DNA of 55,427 nucleotides from Branchiostoma floridae (Eukaryota > Chordata > Leptocardii > Amphioxiformes > Branchiostomatidae). Below, one piece after another: positions 33,901 through 44,235 of the stretch (position 1 is the stretch's first letter; each line of letters starts with the position of its first letter). The notes below the pieces were generated by a model. The model was not told the origin of the DNA and made no database searches. It was given only the letters and a program-made list of their open reading frames with translations. Position numbers and translations under genes: made by a program. The stretch is taken from NCBI RefSeq assembly GCF_000003815.2, contig NC_049991.1, positions 8,539,013-8,594,439 on the forward strand, in the 5' to 3' direction.

Positions 33901-36900
33901 TAGGTGCTGTTCCTCAAGAATTTCATTTCAGAATATTCATTTAAACAAGACTTGAACAACTGTCCAGACTTACCACCAAGAAAAATGACAATCCAACACA
34001 ATCTACAACATACTACCAGCTGAAAGAGGCACCAAAAACCTGAGTATGTCTTTTCATTCTACACTATATTTATTCATACCTTCTTCCATCAGTGCCTCTA
34101 TCTGTTCATCCTTCTCCTGTAGTAACTGTGCCATCTGTTTGTCATTCACCGTGGAAAACATAGATGAAGGTTAGGTTTATAAGACTGGTAATCTATGGAA
34201 TGGAAGGATACATCTTACAGCCATCCGGTCATCAGAATTCTAATCTATTTCATAAACCAAAGATAAAAGAGTAGCCATAATTTTTCTTTATGGCAGTCCG
34301 CGCACCAGGCCGGCAGAGACGCCTGGAAAGNNNNNNNNNNNNNNNNNNNNNNNNNNNNNNNNNNNNNNNNNNNNNNNNNNNNNNNNNNNNNNNNNNNNNN
34401 NNNNNNNNNNNNNNNNNNNNNNNNNNNNNNATTCATGATCTCTCAATTCAATTCTGTAGTTTTTGACCAAACCACTCAGCCATTGATGCTATTCATATAT
34501 GAAGTTCCCATATTCTTTCAAGTATAATTAAGGGTTAGTGCCCGGGTGCCATAATTCATGGTTGGTTCCTATACATGTAACTACATGAACGACCAAGTCT
34601 GTGTAGCATACTGTATACACTTAGTGTGGGAATGCAATTTCAACAGATTCTATATGCAAAATAGCACGTTAATCTCATAATTCAAGTCAATCAAGGTGCA
34701 TTGATGATAGTTAGGGTGCAATCAGAGTGCATTTCAAGGACATAACATGTATATCTATCAAAAGCACTTGATGACACAACACGAGTGCTGTAAAGACAAT
34801 ACTTACACTCTCAGTATATTGCCAGTCTCTTCCAGGTCCATGTTTTGTTTACTGAGCTCCAGAAGTTTGGCTTCTCTGGCCTGTAGTACCTCTGCCATAT
34901 CAGCCAGCTTCTGCTCAACAAGGTATGCAGAAAAGTTAGTCATTTTCAATGGCTAGCAGCATTCACCTAACTCACCTAGTCTGCAGTTTTTACAAAAGTC
35001 AAAAGAGGGCACACTTGAAAAATACAGGACCCGGTATTAGGCCTTTTGTCCTAATGTGATATTAACCGAAAATACTCTCCTATATCCATATGAACATGAC
35101 AAACTTGATAACTGGATTAACCTACTCTAAGAACTGTTCAGGATGGAAAAATAATTCATTAATACAGACTTCTAACCTAGTGCCTCTATCCACCTCACAA
35201 AATCCACATACCTTCAGTAACTTCTGTGGGTCCAGGGCATTGTTCTGTGATGTACTGTCCTCTTCACATGACAGCTGCTGACCACTGCTGTCCAGGACAG
35301 AGTCTTGACCAGTGCCTTTGTCCAGTGGTTCAGTCTCTGGCTCTACATCCATAAAAGTATCAGCTGTATCTGTGAAGAATAGAGAACAAATGATTGTATG
35401 GGAGTGAAATATGATGTTTTTGATTGTGCCCCTCAATTGTTAAGTTAAATGAGGCATAATGATACATTTAGTCCTTTATCTATAAATTATAATGAATATT
35501 GTTGTGGTATCCATAATATGTTTTTAGGAAAATCCAACTTACAGTTTTAAAAAAATCAACCTTCAATAACATCTTGGGACATATTGTCCAGTTTCACTCA
35601 GTGACAAGCTTTTTCCAACAATCTCGCCAGTTCATAACTAATGGCAGAAATTGCTACATGCCAGTGTCTAGTTTAGTTTGATATCACTTACTGAAACATT
35701 CTTTGACTCCCATTCTAATTGTATGATTATCTATCATTATAAGAGCAAATGTATAGTAGATGTTTAAACTTTGTTTCACTTACCAGTATCATCAAAAGGT
35801 TCCGTGTCTCTTGATTCCGAAGGCTGGTCACCTGCAGGTTTTTGACAAAAAATAAAGGCAGTTTCAACAGTAAACATAACACAACAAGAGGCTCCGCTCC
35901 AGAGGCATTACCAACAATTTTTTCCTTTTTCATAAGCACAGTATCTTAAGGCCAGTCTAAGTCATTTCTGTGGTTTTCGTACCTTTACAAGAAATCTCAA
36001 GGAGACTTAAGGAGAAAACGAAGGGCTGTGAGGAAAACTGACAACTACATTCTCCACCTGAAATGGTGTGTAAGATTTGCTAGAAAGGAACAGATTTTCT
36101 ATTCTGTCTCTGTTTCATGTGGATACTTCTACTCCGGCAATATCTTCCAAACACAAGAACCAACAAACCACACTGAAGTGGCCTTTAAGATAGCAGCATT
36201 ACATGATAATATTGTATATCATATCTGTTGAGTAACTGATCACAAAAACATCATTCAGTACAGAAATGCAGACCAACAGAGGTGAAAATCTATTCAGAGA
36301 TGTGCCTGAAGAAATGATCATTCATGTAAACTACTACCAACTGCAATTGACCTTTAAACCTTTACCTTTACAGGCTGTAACATTACCAGACAAACAGGCT
36401 GAGCAGCTTAGCTGAAAACTCTATAACTCTCTTCTTAAGGCCAGCTCAAAATAATCTAACATGAATAATGTACTTTGAAGTACAAATCTAAGTTTGGTGT
36501 GTACATGTAGAGCTCTAGTATAGGTGTAGAATAAGACATACTACTAACCTGTTTTGCCTGTGGACTCTGTCTCTTCGTGGTTCAAATCCATAGGGTTGTC
36601 AGGAGCTTTGGGGACAAAATTATGATTTAGTGTCACTCAATATCATTGCTCATATCAACGGTCATAATCATGTCTATTCAGCACCTCTTCATTTGTGCAC
36701 AATATGATGCCAAAACAAATATCGTGGAATACCTTTATATACAATTGATATATGTAGATAAATGAAAACTAAACTTAAAAGAATATTTTGCTCCAGGGCA
36801 TCACAGCTTGTGGAGTACTGGTAGGTCTGGAACTGATACATTAACTTCTAGTCTTACACACTTTGTTACTTCATACTTTAATCATAGGCACTTCAATATA

Positions 36901-39856
36901 TTCTATCATCACACGTGTTGATATCAAAACAAAAATTTACCGGTTGCTTTAGCTCTGTTTAGAGATCCGCAATATGCAAAGTTGTTTATGGCATGTCAGA
37001 CATGACACATATAATGTACAGGAAGAGAAATAGTGAAATAAATATCCTACCTTGATCTTCCTCATTTTCTGCGCAAATCTCCAAGGAGTCAGACTCATCC
37101 TGTGAAAACTTTCCTTCTTTCTCTTGATCAATATGATCCTTATTATGTTCTGCATCGACCGTCTCAGAGTTTGTACCATGTTCTCTGTACATTTCTTGCA
37201 CATTGGTAGTAGCACTGTCCTCTTCTCTCATAGAATTTGGCATCTCCCTGTCAGCACTACTTGAAGAGATTTCATCTTTTTCTTCTACATCAGATGATTC
37301 CTCTTTACTTACAAGAGGGGGTTCCTCTTCTCTTATGTGATGAGGTTCTTGTTGTCTTAGATGATCTTCTTCAGTATCATTTCTTGTAACTTCATTCAAC
37401 TTCTCGGTAAGGTTCATTTCTTCCCCTTCTTCCATGTCTGCTGTCTGTTGGCTGGATTGCTCCGGTGATGTTCCATCTGCAGTCTGTTCTAAATCCTCAA
37501 TGCTTGACGTGTTTTCATCTCTGACATGTTTTACACTGTCTGCTTGTGTAGCACTCTCATCCAAGTTAGTTAACTGACTCAATGAAGCATCCAATGTTGC
37601 TTCCAATTGTGTTTCCACCCCAGCCTCAAGGTTAACACTTGAATCATCTGCTATAACTGCAATGCCAGTACTACCAACAGTACTTGTATCAGAGTTTTGT
37701 CCCAAACCACTGTTTTCTGTTTCTCCACTCTCTATACAGGAACCACTAGATACAAGTACAGAATCTCCAGTGAGGACTTTTGCTTCTGGTTCCCTTCCCA
37801 CATGGTTTATCTGAACTTCATCTAGCTTGAACACCCCAAGAGGCTCAAGTTTACTGGATACATTCTCCACTTCACCGGAAGTAGTAGAATCAGTCAACAT
37901 CTCCTTTTCCTGACCACTTTCCGACACAGATTGACTTTCAGAACTTGCAGACAAGTCTGAGTTTGAACTACTTGACATGACATCAAAGTTTTCTTTACTT
38001 TTAGGCTCTGACACATTCTCCGTAAGGCTAACTGAAACAACTGCATCATTTGGGATATCTTCTTTCACCTGTGGCTTTGAGGTTGTTGGAGATGTTGCAA
38101 CCTGAAGCTTGAATTGTCCTGGTTGCTTTTTCCTTTGCTTGTGCTTTTCAGTTGGAGAGAGGGCGTCCAGTCCACCAAGTCGAGGGGATATTTTTGTCTG
38201 GGATGGAGTGGTGGGTAACTGTTTGGGTACGGGTGTGCTGTTGGCAGGCGGTTTCAAAACTGGAGATTTTTTAGCCTGCGAGGTTCCACCAAGGAAGTCT
38301 GCAAAGAACTCATCCGTCTCCACATTCCTGGACAAAACAAGAATAAATATGGCTTTACAAAATTGAAATAAAAATACATACAGGAAAGTCCAGAAAGCCA
38401 TGTTTAGTTTTTTAAAATTGTGAGTAGTGTAGTGGACCTAGTGGCTCTCTTGCATATGAAATTGCCTAGCTAATTGAGTTTTTTTGTTTTTTAATTGAAA
38501 AATATATGTAATAATACAAATAAAAGTACAAGGATGAAGTGACGGCGGACTCAAGTTGTACTCAACTACTTAAGTGCCGCCACTGTTGCACAAATTGAAA
38601 ATATATTGCACAGGACTATAATAAGTTACTATAAGTGTATAAAAGATATAGAAACTGTTCTTTTTTTGCATGTATATGATTAGAATTTTATGAAAGGATA
38701 TTGTGCGGCACATCTATGACTGTAAAAAATATGTCTCTATCTGTTGTATTTAACACATTATTTGGACTGGGCTTTGCATTTACGGTGCTCAATAGGCAAC
38801 AGCATTCATGGGAAACGGTCTGGGATTTCATAATTCTTTGCAATTGGCAGCATTTTCTTCTACAAAACTTTAATATTGCAATTAATTTGCTCAACGAATT
38901 TGCATCTTCAGTTGGTACAGTACCTGGGAGGAGATGTTTTCTTCTGAGTGCCAGAAGATGATGTAGGAGAAGACGAAGCCTTCTGTTTGGATGTAGGTGA
39001 GATCCATGATGACCATCCACCTCCAGATGACTTCTTACCTGTGGAATTAGTAAAGTTTAGGGGCCATCATTAAAAACACCCTGTTTGGCTGCTTCAGTAC
39101 TGTAATTCATTTTTTTTTCAAAGATTTTAATTCCTTGGTATGAGAAAGGAGGTTTTCACTGTGCTTAAAATCTGAAACATTCCTGAGTAGTACAAAATTT
39201 GAAACACATGTCATAAATCATTTTGCAGTGGAAAGGTCGTTGTAAGAAACACAAACATTCCAACATTTTAAATTACATTCTACTACATGTTGTATCTTGT
39301 TGTTGTTGTTGGATGTTGTCTGCTTCTACATTTTACCATACAAATTTCAGCAAGTTACATGTAACATTAAACTATATCTTCACCACTTCAAGTTGCAGAT
39401 ATACCATGAGGGATCTATCTAGAATATAATTCAAATTATTCTTTGATATTCACCAAACACTAATAATTTGTCGTAAATACATTTCTACATGTACATGACC
39501 AAAAGTATTATACATGTGATAATATTTTGCCTGGGGGAAGGGGGGGGGGGTGTTATGTTAGTTTGGAATGCAGTAATTTGCTAAGATTTCCATTCAGAAA
39601 AAATGATTATGAATGAAAAAAAATATGTTTGCGCACTTAAATATATAAATGTAACTAAACCTAAAACAGACGTCTTAGATAGTTGATATGAATAATGAAG
39701 ATTCTCACCTGTTGTCTGTGATAGGCTGGCAGCAGCCCCGGGACCTTGGTTTCCACCTTCGTCTTGTATGTCTAAAACACGGTCTATCGACTTCTGCGCC
39801 GAATTCAGCGCCGTCTTAGCAAGACTACTGAAAGATGATGACTCGAACCAACTCAT
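24887..39856 (-). CDS. TMF1: TMF1 golgin (TATA element modulatory factor 1), 23 exons visible
   Basis: Exons from 5' to 3' (minus): 39709-39856, 38924-39038, 37051-38327, 36549-36605, 35784-35831, 35212-35369, 34807-34910, then a break at a gap, 34080-34134, 33388-33484, 32795-32880, 32176-32237, 31805-31869, 30965-31121, 30213-30360, 29450-29551, 28922-29114, 28576-28645, 28202-28297, 27114-27215, 26358-26516, 25957-26082, 25284-25394, 24887-24916. All have GT-AG sites and agree in phase except at the gap. They encode about 1188 codons; human TMF1 has 1093 residues. The N-terminus MSWFESSSFSSLAK, then SAQKSIDRVLDIQ, is the vesicle-capture motif of TMF golgins. An acidic Ser-rich region follows, then a long coiled coil. 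The C-terminal LQMYGEKAEEADELKMDLED is nearly identical to the human Rab6-binding region. TMF1 tethers transport vesicles at Golgi rims. Confidence 0.96.
25284..25394 (-). CDS. TMF1: TMF1 exon, C-terminal conserved coiled coil
   Basis: 37 codons in phase 0: KLEQRYNTMLQMYGEKAEEA, then DELKMDLEDIKAMYKQQ. The human counterpart differs at only a handful of positions, which makes this the best single identifier of the gene. Confidence 0.97.
25957..27215 (-). CDS. TMF1: TMF1 exons 25957-26082, 26358-26516, 27114-27215
   Basis: Three phase-0 exons of 42, 53 and 34 codons. In protein order: SRSHSRSSSVSDTSQNS (Ser-rich break in the coil, as in human SRSSSISG), LFEGLQSTLKMREGEITQLQ (human LQSQLKLREGEITHLQ) and RQRAAMAEELVSLSSQNQDL (human RSIMAEELVKLTNQND). 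Confidence 0.93.
28202..29551 (-). CDS. TMF1: TMF1 exons 28202-28297, 28576-28645, 28922-29114, 29450-29551
   Basis: Coiled-coil exons. In protein order: ATRPLLRQIENLQSNFSAQT and SSWEKVEKNL (human TRPLLRQIENLQ and SSWEKLEKNL), ESKCALLRQEKSRL (human NSLLRQENSRF), REQAQLEALQKTSE, and LLLENQLEMERLRV (human LLNSQLEMERMKV). All junction phases agree. Confidence 0.94.
29750..30180. repeat. TMF1 intron with a ggacct repeat patch
   Basis: Bases 30087-30150 hold several ggacctggac units. The surrounding sequence looks like a dispersed repeat but no terminal repeats were found. Confidence 0.35.
30213..32880 (-). CDS. TMF1: TMF1 exons 30213-30360, 30965-31121, 31805-31869, 32176-32237, 32795-32880
   Basis: The middle of the coiled coil. 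In protein order: LTHVLDAKEDIDKQQ (human LKQVLDGKEEVEKQH), AIKKLNSALEKQTKELT, VRSMQSALDSSYKEIGELHK (human NRSIQAALDSAYKELTDLHK), ANAARNSELQ and QAKEELRLALEQ, then VEDLRLSLQRAE and QADARNQELSQSV (human NRNQELSQSV). Exon order and most boundaries are fixed by phase. Confidence 0.95.
30600..30905. repeat. TMF1 intron with a cttgccc-type dispersed repeat
   Basis: It carries gggttcgacaagttt at one end and acttgcccgggacatttggg and gacttgcccaaccctg at the other. Similar gggcaagtgc motifs appear at about 838-910, in the first visible kinase intron. An old dispersed element is likely. Confidence 0.35.
33388..34134 (-). CDS. TMF1: TMF1 exons 33388-33484 and 34080-34134
   Basis: MAQLLQEKDEQIEALMEEG, then QKLSKQQLQSSNIIKKLRAK, matches human ADLLKEKDEQIRGLMEEG and EKLSKQQLHNSNIIKKLRAK. 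The first exon starts in phase 0 after CAAACAG. Confidence 0.95.
34331..34430. other. assembly gap (100 N) that probably hides a TMF1 exon
   Basis: The exon at 34807-34910 ends with two bases of a codon and the next visible exon (34134) starts in phase 0, so one or more exons totalling 3n+1 nt are missing here. The human protein has about 45-55 residues at this point with no counterpart in the visible exons. Confidence 0.8.
34807..36605 (-). CDS. TMF1: TMF1 exons 34807-34910, 35212-35369, 35784-35831, 36549-36605
   Basis: In protein order: APDNPMDLNHEETESTGKT, GDQPSESRDTEPFDDT, an acidic exon with DTFMDVEPETEPLDKG and DPQKLLK, then KLADMAEVLQAREAKLLELS where the coiled coil begins (human NEKLEKREAQLLSLS). 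The two small exons of 57 and 48 nt could be alternatively spliced without a frame change (inference). Confidence 0.85.
37051..38327 (-). CDS. TMF1: TMF1 large acidic exon
   Basis: A 1277-nt exon between TTTTGTCCAG and GTAGGA. It starts (R)NVETDEFFADFLGG, matching human DESENFFSAFL, then runs as a Ser/Glu/Asp-rich, probably disordered stretch of about 400 residues with many SxE and SSS clusters that are candidate casein-kinase sites. The single long exon is a normal feature of this gene family. Confidence 0.94.
38538..38584. repeat. short hairpin in a TMF1 intron
   Basis: agtgacggcggactcaagt pairs with acttaagtgccgccact around a short loop. The surrounding intron (38328-38923) shows nothing else. 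Confidence 0.5.
38924..39038 (-). CDS. TMF1: TMF1 exon 2
   Basis: 115 nt, Ser/Pro/Thr-rich. SSGGGWSSWISPT aligns with SGGWDTSTWG of human TMF1, keeping the Trp pair. Confidence 0.85.
39709..39856 (-). CDS. TMF1: TMF1 first coding exon
   Basis: It starts at the ATG at 39854-39856: MSWFESSSFSSLAKTALN, then SAQKSIDRVLDIQDE. The start matches human MSWFNASQLSSFAKQAL residue for residue in spacing, so it is secure. The N-terminal MSWF motif is shared by golgins that capture intra-Golgi vesicles. Confidence 0.96.
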
Positions 39857-39939
39857 GATGATGAAAATATTGGCCTAGTGTCTAGTTTTAGGCGAAAATT
39901 TAAGAAAAATGTCTGTTTTGTTGACGAATGCGGAAGCAG

Positions 39940-40030
39940 ACACGTATGGCCGTCGCCATTTTGTTTTACCTCTGACGTCATCTAAGGTAGATTGTTGTAA
40001 AATTTCACACACAAAATGGCGGCGGGTGTA
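39940..40030 (-). promoter_or_regulatory. TMF1 promoter with a CRE and two YY1-like sites
   Basis: A full palindromic CRE, TGACGTCA, lies at 39973-39980, 117 bp upstream of the TMF1 ATG. On its left gccgtcgccattttg and on its right aaaatggcggcgg are YY1-like motifs (AAAATGGCGNC) in opposite orientation. There is no clear TATA box. This is typical of a housekeeping promoter. Confidence 0.55.
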
Positions 40031-40180
40031 GTGTTGGCATTCTTTTTTAAGTACATACGGCTTTACAATATCAAAATGTGGGTTACATTCGTCAAATGTA
40101 GCGTATTTTCGATCCACTTACGCTACCTGAGTTGGCCTTAGTCTTTGGATACCTATAGAACGACCTCGCCTCCCCAGCTA

Positions 40181-40282
40181 GCTCCTGTGGCGCAATCGGT
40201 TAGCGCGTCGTACTTATACAGCAGTATAGGCGCTCTTGCTTGAGCAATGCGAAGGGCGTGGGTTCGATCCCCACCAGGAGCA
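40181..40282 (+). tRNA. tRNA-Ile(UAU) with a 28-nt intron
   Basis: The acceptor stem gctcctg pairs with caggagc (40275-40281), followed by discriminator A. The D-arm is gcgcaatcggttagcgc. The anticodon stem tcgta/tgcga is closed by the loop CTTATA, giving anticodon TAT (40215-40217). An intron at 40219-40246 follows position 37, as usual for metazoan tRNA-Ile(UAU). The B box ggttcgatcc is at 40261-40270. A TTTT terminator follows at about 40286. It reads rare AUA codons and lies 325 bp upstream of the TMF1 start, divergent from it. Confidence 0.95.
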
Positions 40283-41055
40283 AGGTTTTGTTTTGGACTG
40301 TCGGAATCTTGTCAAAAGACTAAAACTTGTCACTGCATCTGGTTGATATGTGTTCATCAACTAAAAAGAGTCGTTCCTGAATCCAACTTCCCGAATGAAA
40401 TGAATGAATAGCCTGGCTGCGAGTGGCTGACATCGTGTAACACGACCTGCTGAAAGAATGTCACTAATGGATTTTCAAATAAAGTCTCAAGTTATCACCT
40501 CCTTAATTCAACTTCATGGAAGACATCCACGTTACTTGACTAGTACATTGTACTAGTATTTTGGATGAAAAAAAAAAGACACATTTCCGGGGACAAAAAA
40601 CAAAACATTTTTTCATCAACGTATTGATTCAATTCATTCATGCTTGAAGTTCATGGTTACCGGTTACGGTGAGCTTTTGGAGTCGAGAAGAAGTACAGCT
40701 TTTTGCCGACTATTAAATCATGGTTTGATCTCACTGTATAGACTAGGCTAAGTTTATGTGACGTCGTATATGTCATTGAATACCGCAGATTGTCTTGACA
40801 ATTTAAGAGCTCCCGTGGTAATACCGGCCAGACAAATGGGTTATTTGTAGTCTGTGTAACACAAATTAAACTCCGCTGTCCGGGCTGTTGGTGCGGATGT
40901 TGGAATGTTGGATGTTGAAAAGAAAATAACATTTGCAACGCTAGCTCACGTTTATCTGCAGGGTAACTTATATCCATTTTTATTTGTTTATTAAGACATA
41001 TTCAACCATTTTAATGGTTTAAAAAATCACATGATATTAGATCCCCAGGACGGTC
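40283..41055. other. no gene recognised
   Basis: A minus-strand frame at 40657-40977 is low in complexity and without similarity. Nothing else was seen. Confidence 0.4.
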
Positions 41056-41687
41056 TGCCTAAATACCACAAACGACCACAAACGAACTCGGAAATACCAC
41101 AAACGACCACAAACGACTCTAAAATGCAGTGTATATGGGTCAAAGACCTTGTGTGGCGCTCTGGAGACATTGTTTACACATTTATGAATTTAAAAAACGC
41201 AGCAAGTCCTGCGTATTCACCAGTTATTCAAGTTAGTCCGCCGGTTTCAAGATCGAAGCGATCTCGGCCGCCATGTTGGATCGCCCGTGCTAGGAGTCTG
41301 CATGGGGAAGTCTCGATACCTTCCACGGCACCATAGACGACAGGACGATAAAACTATGGACACTGTTGGTTCATAGATTATAGCATGGCACTATTCTATC
41401 ATTGTCAACTAATAAAACTTGTATACTAAGTGTTTTTCATCCTCAAATGCAAGCACGCATTCATTGACAGCGCAGAATCGCTTCGATCTTGAAACCGGCC
41501 GGCGGACTAACTTGAAATAACTGGTGAATACGCAGGACTTGCTGCGTTTTTTAAATTCATAAATGTGTAAACAATGTCTCCAGAGCGCCACACAAGGTCT
41601 TTGACCCATATACACTGCATACTAGAGTCGTTTGTGGTCGTTTGTGGTATTTCCGAGTCGTTTGTGGTCGTTTGTGGTATTTAGGCA
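41056..41687. mobile_element. 632-bp foldback element with about 210-bp arms
   Basis: The left arm 41056-41262 (tgcctaaataccacaaacga ... gatcgaagcgat) is nearly the reverse complement of 41477-41687. The outer part of each arm holds four direct copies of ccacaaacga. The arms differ by a few substitutions and a small insertion near ccggccggcgg. The 214-bp centre has no transposase. It is a non-autonomous DNA element, and the close arm identity suggests a fairly recent insertion. Confidence 0.85.
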
Positions 41688-42599
41688 CACCCGATACAGG
41701 ATGAAAAGAAAACATGCAGGGGGAACGGAAGCCTATCCCCCCCCCCCGAAACTTGATACATTGTAGTCATGAAAACGAAATGCACATAATCTAAATAAGA
41801 ATGAAATGTAATATACACAATCAAAGACAGTCAACAACAAAAATGCAGCAATAAAAATGAAATTAAGTGAAACGATCAAAACTGAGCATAATCTACAAAT
41901 CATAAAGAAAGTCGAAATCACAGAAAAGTGTCTAATATAAATCAAGGAGGTTTTAACCTCCTTGTATGAATTCATCTGTTAGCAAATACCAAGGAAAATG
42001 CAGAAGACCAAAACAGGGAATGAAAAAAATTAGGTGAAAGTAGTGTTTAACTACAAGGTATAATAATTTCATTCCATATGTTTACTCAATTAATAACTAA
42101 ATATAAAATAAGAACTAAGAAACAAGGAGAAAAAACAAAACAGGAAAAAGTAGTTGGCTTCTCTATGAGGTTGTTTTTTATACGTTTTTTGAAAGCGGGA
42201 GGGACGGGCAATTTCTTAGGGAATGACTTAGAATGTTCCTTATTGAGGGGCGTCGAAACTTTATTTAATTGTGTTGGATAAGATTTTGTTTTAAGTCTTG
42301 TGTATATCTGACTACTTGCTTAATTACTTGAATATCTAAGATGTACTTGAATATGTGACTTTGTATAAAACTTTTGTGAACTAACTTTATGGATAAAAAT
42401 GGCTGATTGTAATTTGTTTATATCATATACTTTCAAAATATTCAATTTGTTAAAAAGAGTTGCTATAAAGGAGATTTTTGATGCAATTATAACAAAGCGA
42501 CTCTGTAGCAGATGCAGCGGTTTTATTGAAGTCGTGTAAGTATTAGCCCAGATGATATTTGATTATGCTAAGTAGGGGTATATGAAGCTGTAATACAGA
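41688..42599. other. no gene recognised
   Basis: It contains a C homopolymer at about 41738 and a short perfect inverted repeat, aaggaggtt/aacctcctt, near 41944-41963. No coding signal. Confidence 0.4.
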
Positions 42600-43075
42600 T
42601 CATAAAAGTTTTATGTGATAGGCAATTTGCAACTTTTCTTATAATACCAATATTTCTTAGAAATTTTCTTACAAATAATGTCAATGGGAATCTTCCACGT
42701 GAGTTTTTCATCTATAACGACTCCTAGAAGCCGTGCGTTACTTAGCTGTTTGATGGGGTTATCGTCTTTGTCTATCTTAGCCATTTTACTGTATTTATTA
42801 ATTTGTCTTGTGAAAATTATGAAATTTGCTTTGTCTGTATCAAGGGATAGCTTATTTGTCTTCAATCGCTTATTTTATTTGCAAAGTTCATCATTAATTG
42901 TTGCAATAAGTGTATCAAAATTTGTATGTGACATAAACAGATTTGTATCGTCTGTAAATAGTAAAGTGAAACTTTTGCCTGATATCATCGGAAGATCGTT
43001 TACATAAATCAAAAATCAAAGAAGTCCGAGTATGGATCCTTGCGGTAGACCACATGTTACAGATATCTGGGACGA
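42600..43075 (-). pseudogene. decayed non-LTR reverse transcriptase fragment
   Basis: On the minus strand GLPQGSILGLL, YVNDLPMISG, FTDDTNLF, LSLDTDKANFIIF and LLGVVIDEKLTW follow the RT block order. There are in-frame stops after GLL and before the LSLD block. The catalytic FADD has become FTDD. It is a dead fragment, not related closely to either LINE upstream. Confidence 0.75.
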
Positions 43076-43818
43076 GACAAACTATTATAAGAAACATACT
43101 GCATTCTGTCTGACAAATAATCTTTTATCCATTTAAGGACAGAGCCTTTAAACGTTTTGAAAACACCCGCCAAATTCAACAAGGTGGTACAAAAGCGACA
43201 CCTGCCTGTTTAGGACAAACGCTATCCCACGAAGTTTGTCCCACGTACTTAAATTACAACTATATCATAAACAAACGCTGGGCTTCCGGATGGAAAGATT
43301 TACCTTTTCTGATTCATGCATGTATGACCGCGCGGCCAAGACAGTCGGTAGATAGATTAACGGGCCAAATCAGGTCACAATATCTTTCGATCCCGTAAAC
43401 CTCTGCTTGGCGAATGAAATGCACCTTCTTTGCTTATATTCTGCAAAATTATTCCAGGTTCGCTCCTTGCTCCGGAACGCACGTTACTTACACAAAATTA
43501 AAGATCCCAAAATCGTGAGAAACAACAGCTATGAAGGCCAATATACCCAGCAAGCGTAGCAGTTGTAACACAGTTAAACACACGTGGGCAAACAAAATCA
43601 AGAGCACAGCGTGGCGGGAACGCGGGTCAGAGTAATAGCAAGTCCCTTAAACTTAAATCACAGTGACTAGAATGATCATGAGTTCCACTTTGTCAAAGAA
43701 CTATTACTAGTTGGGCTATAACACAGTAAACATTGGTTGCCAACACCCCGGCCTGACGTCAAGCCTATATCGCGTATCCCAACATCCCCCACGACACAGA
43801 CCGACGTATCTGAGCTAG

Positions 43819-44235
43819 CCGTGTGTTGTCTGCCCGCCAAACTACATGTATGCACCGTTACTCCAGCGTTTGAGCCTCCTACTTGTAAGTACCAAAGGCG
43901 CAAAACACAGCCGGGTGTAGTGATGTGCGAATGCTACTACTACACTAGAGCGTTCTTATGCATTGGATATGCATCATGAGTTGTTATACGCGTAGTTCAC
44001 ACTGAACAAACAAATGTACTTTCATTTTACTTTCACTTTCACTTGTGCAAAGTAATAGAGATATCTACCGTCAAAAAGCTAGTCCATACAATTGTGGATT
44101 GTTCTTTGATAACCCATCACTGTTGAAAAGGCTGGAAGGGTCTAGCAACGTTGGGTATTTAATCCCAAAGACGAAGTAAGACGAAAAGCGGAACAAGTAA
44201 CATGGCGACTACAGCCCTTGTCACGTAAGGGGAAT
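43819..44235 (+). repeat. promoter-like segment, copy 1
   Basis: It shares with 46122-46505 in the same order: cttgtaagtaccaaa, gcaaagtaatagagata, caaaaagctagtccata, cccaaagacgaagtaa and a final atggcgact. In this copy the ATG frame is nine codons long (MATTALVT, stop). Confidence 0.65.

Noticed and set aside
40657-40977. 106-codon minus-strand ORF beginning MDISYPADKR
   Set aside because: Low-complexity His/Gln/Pro patch, no similarity, and no promoter or splice evidence.
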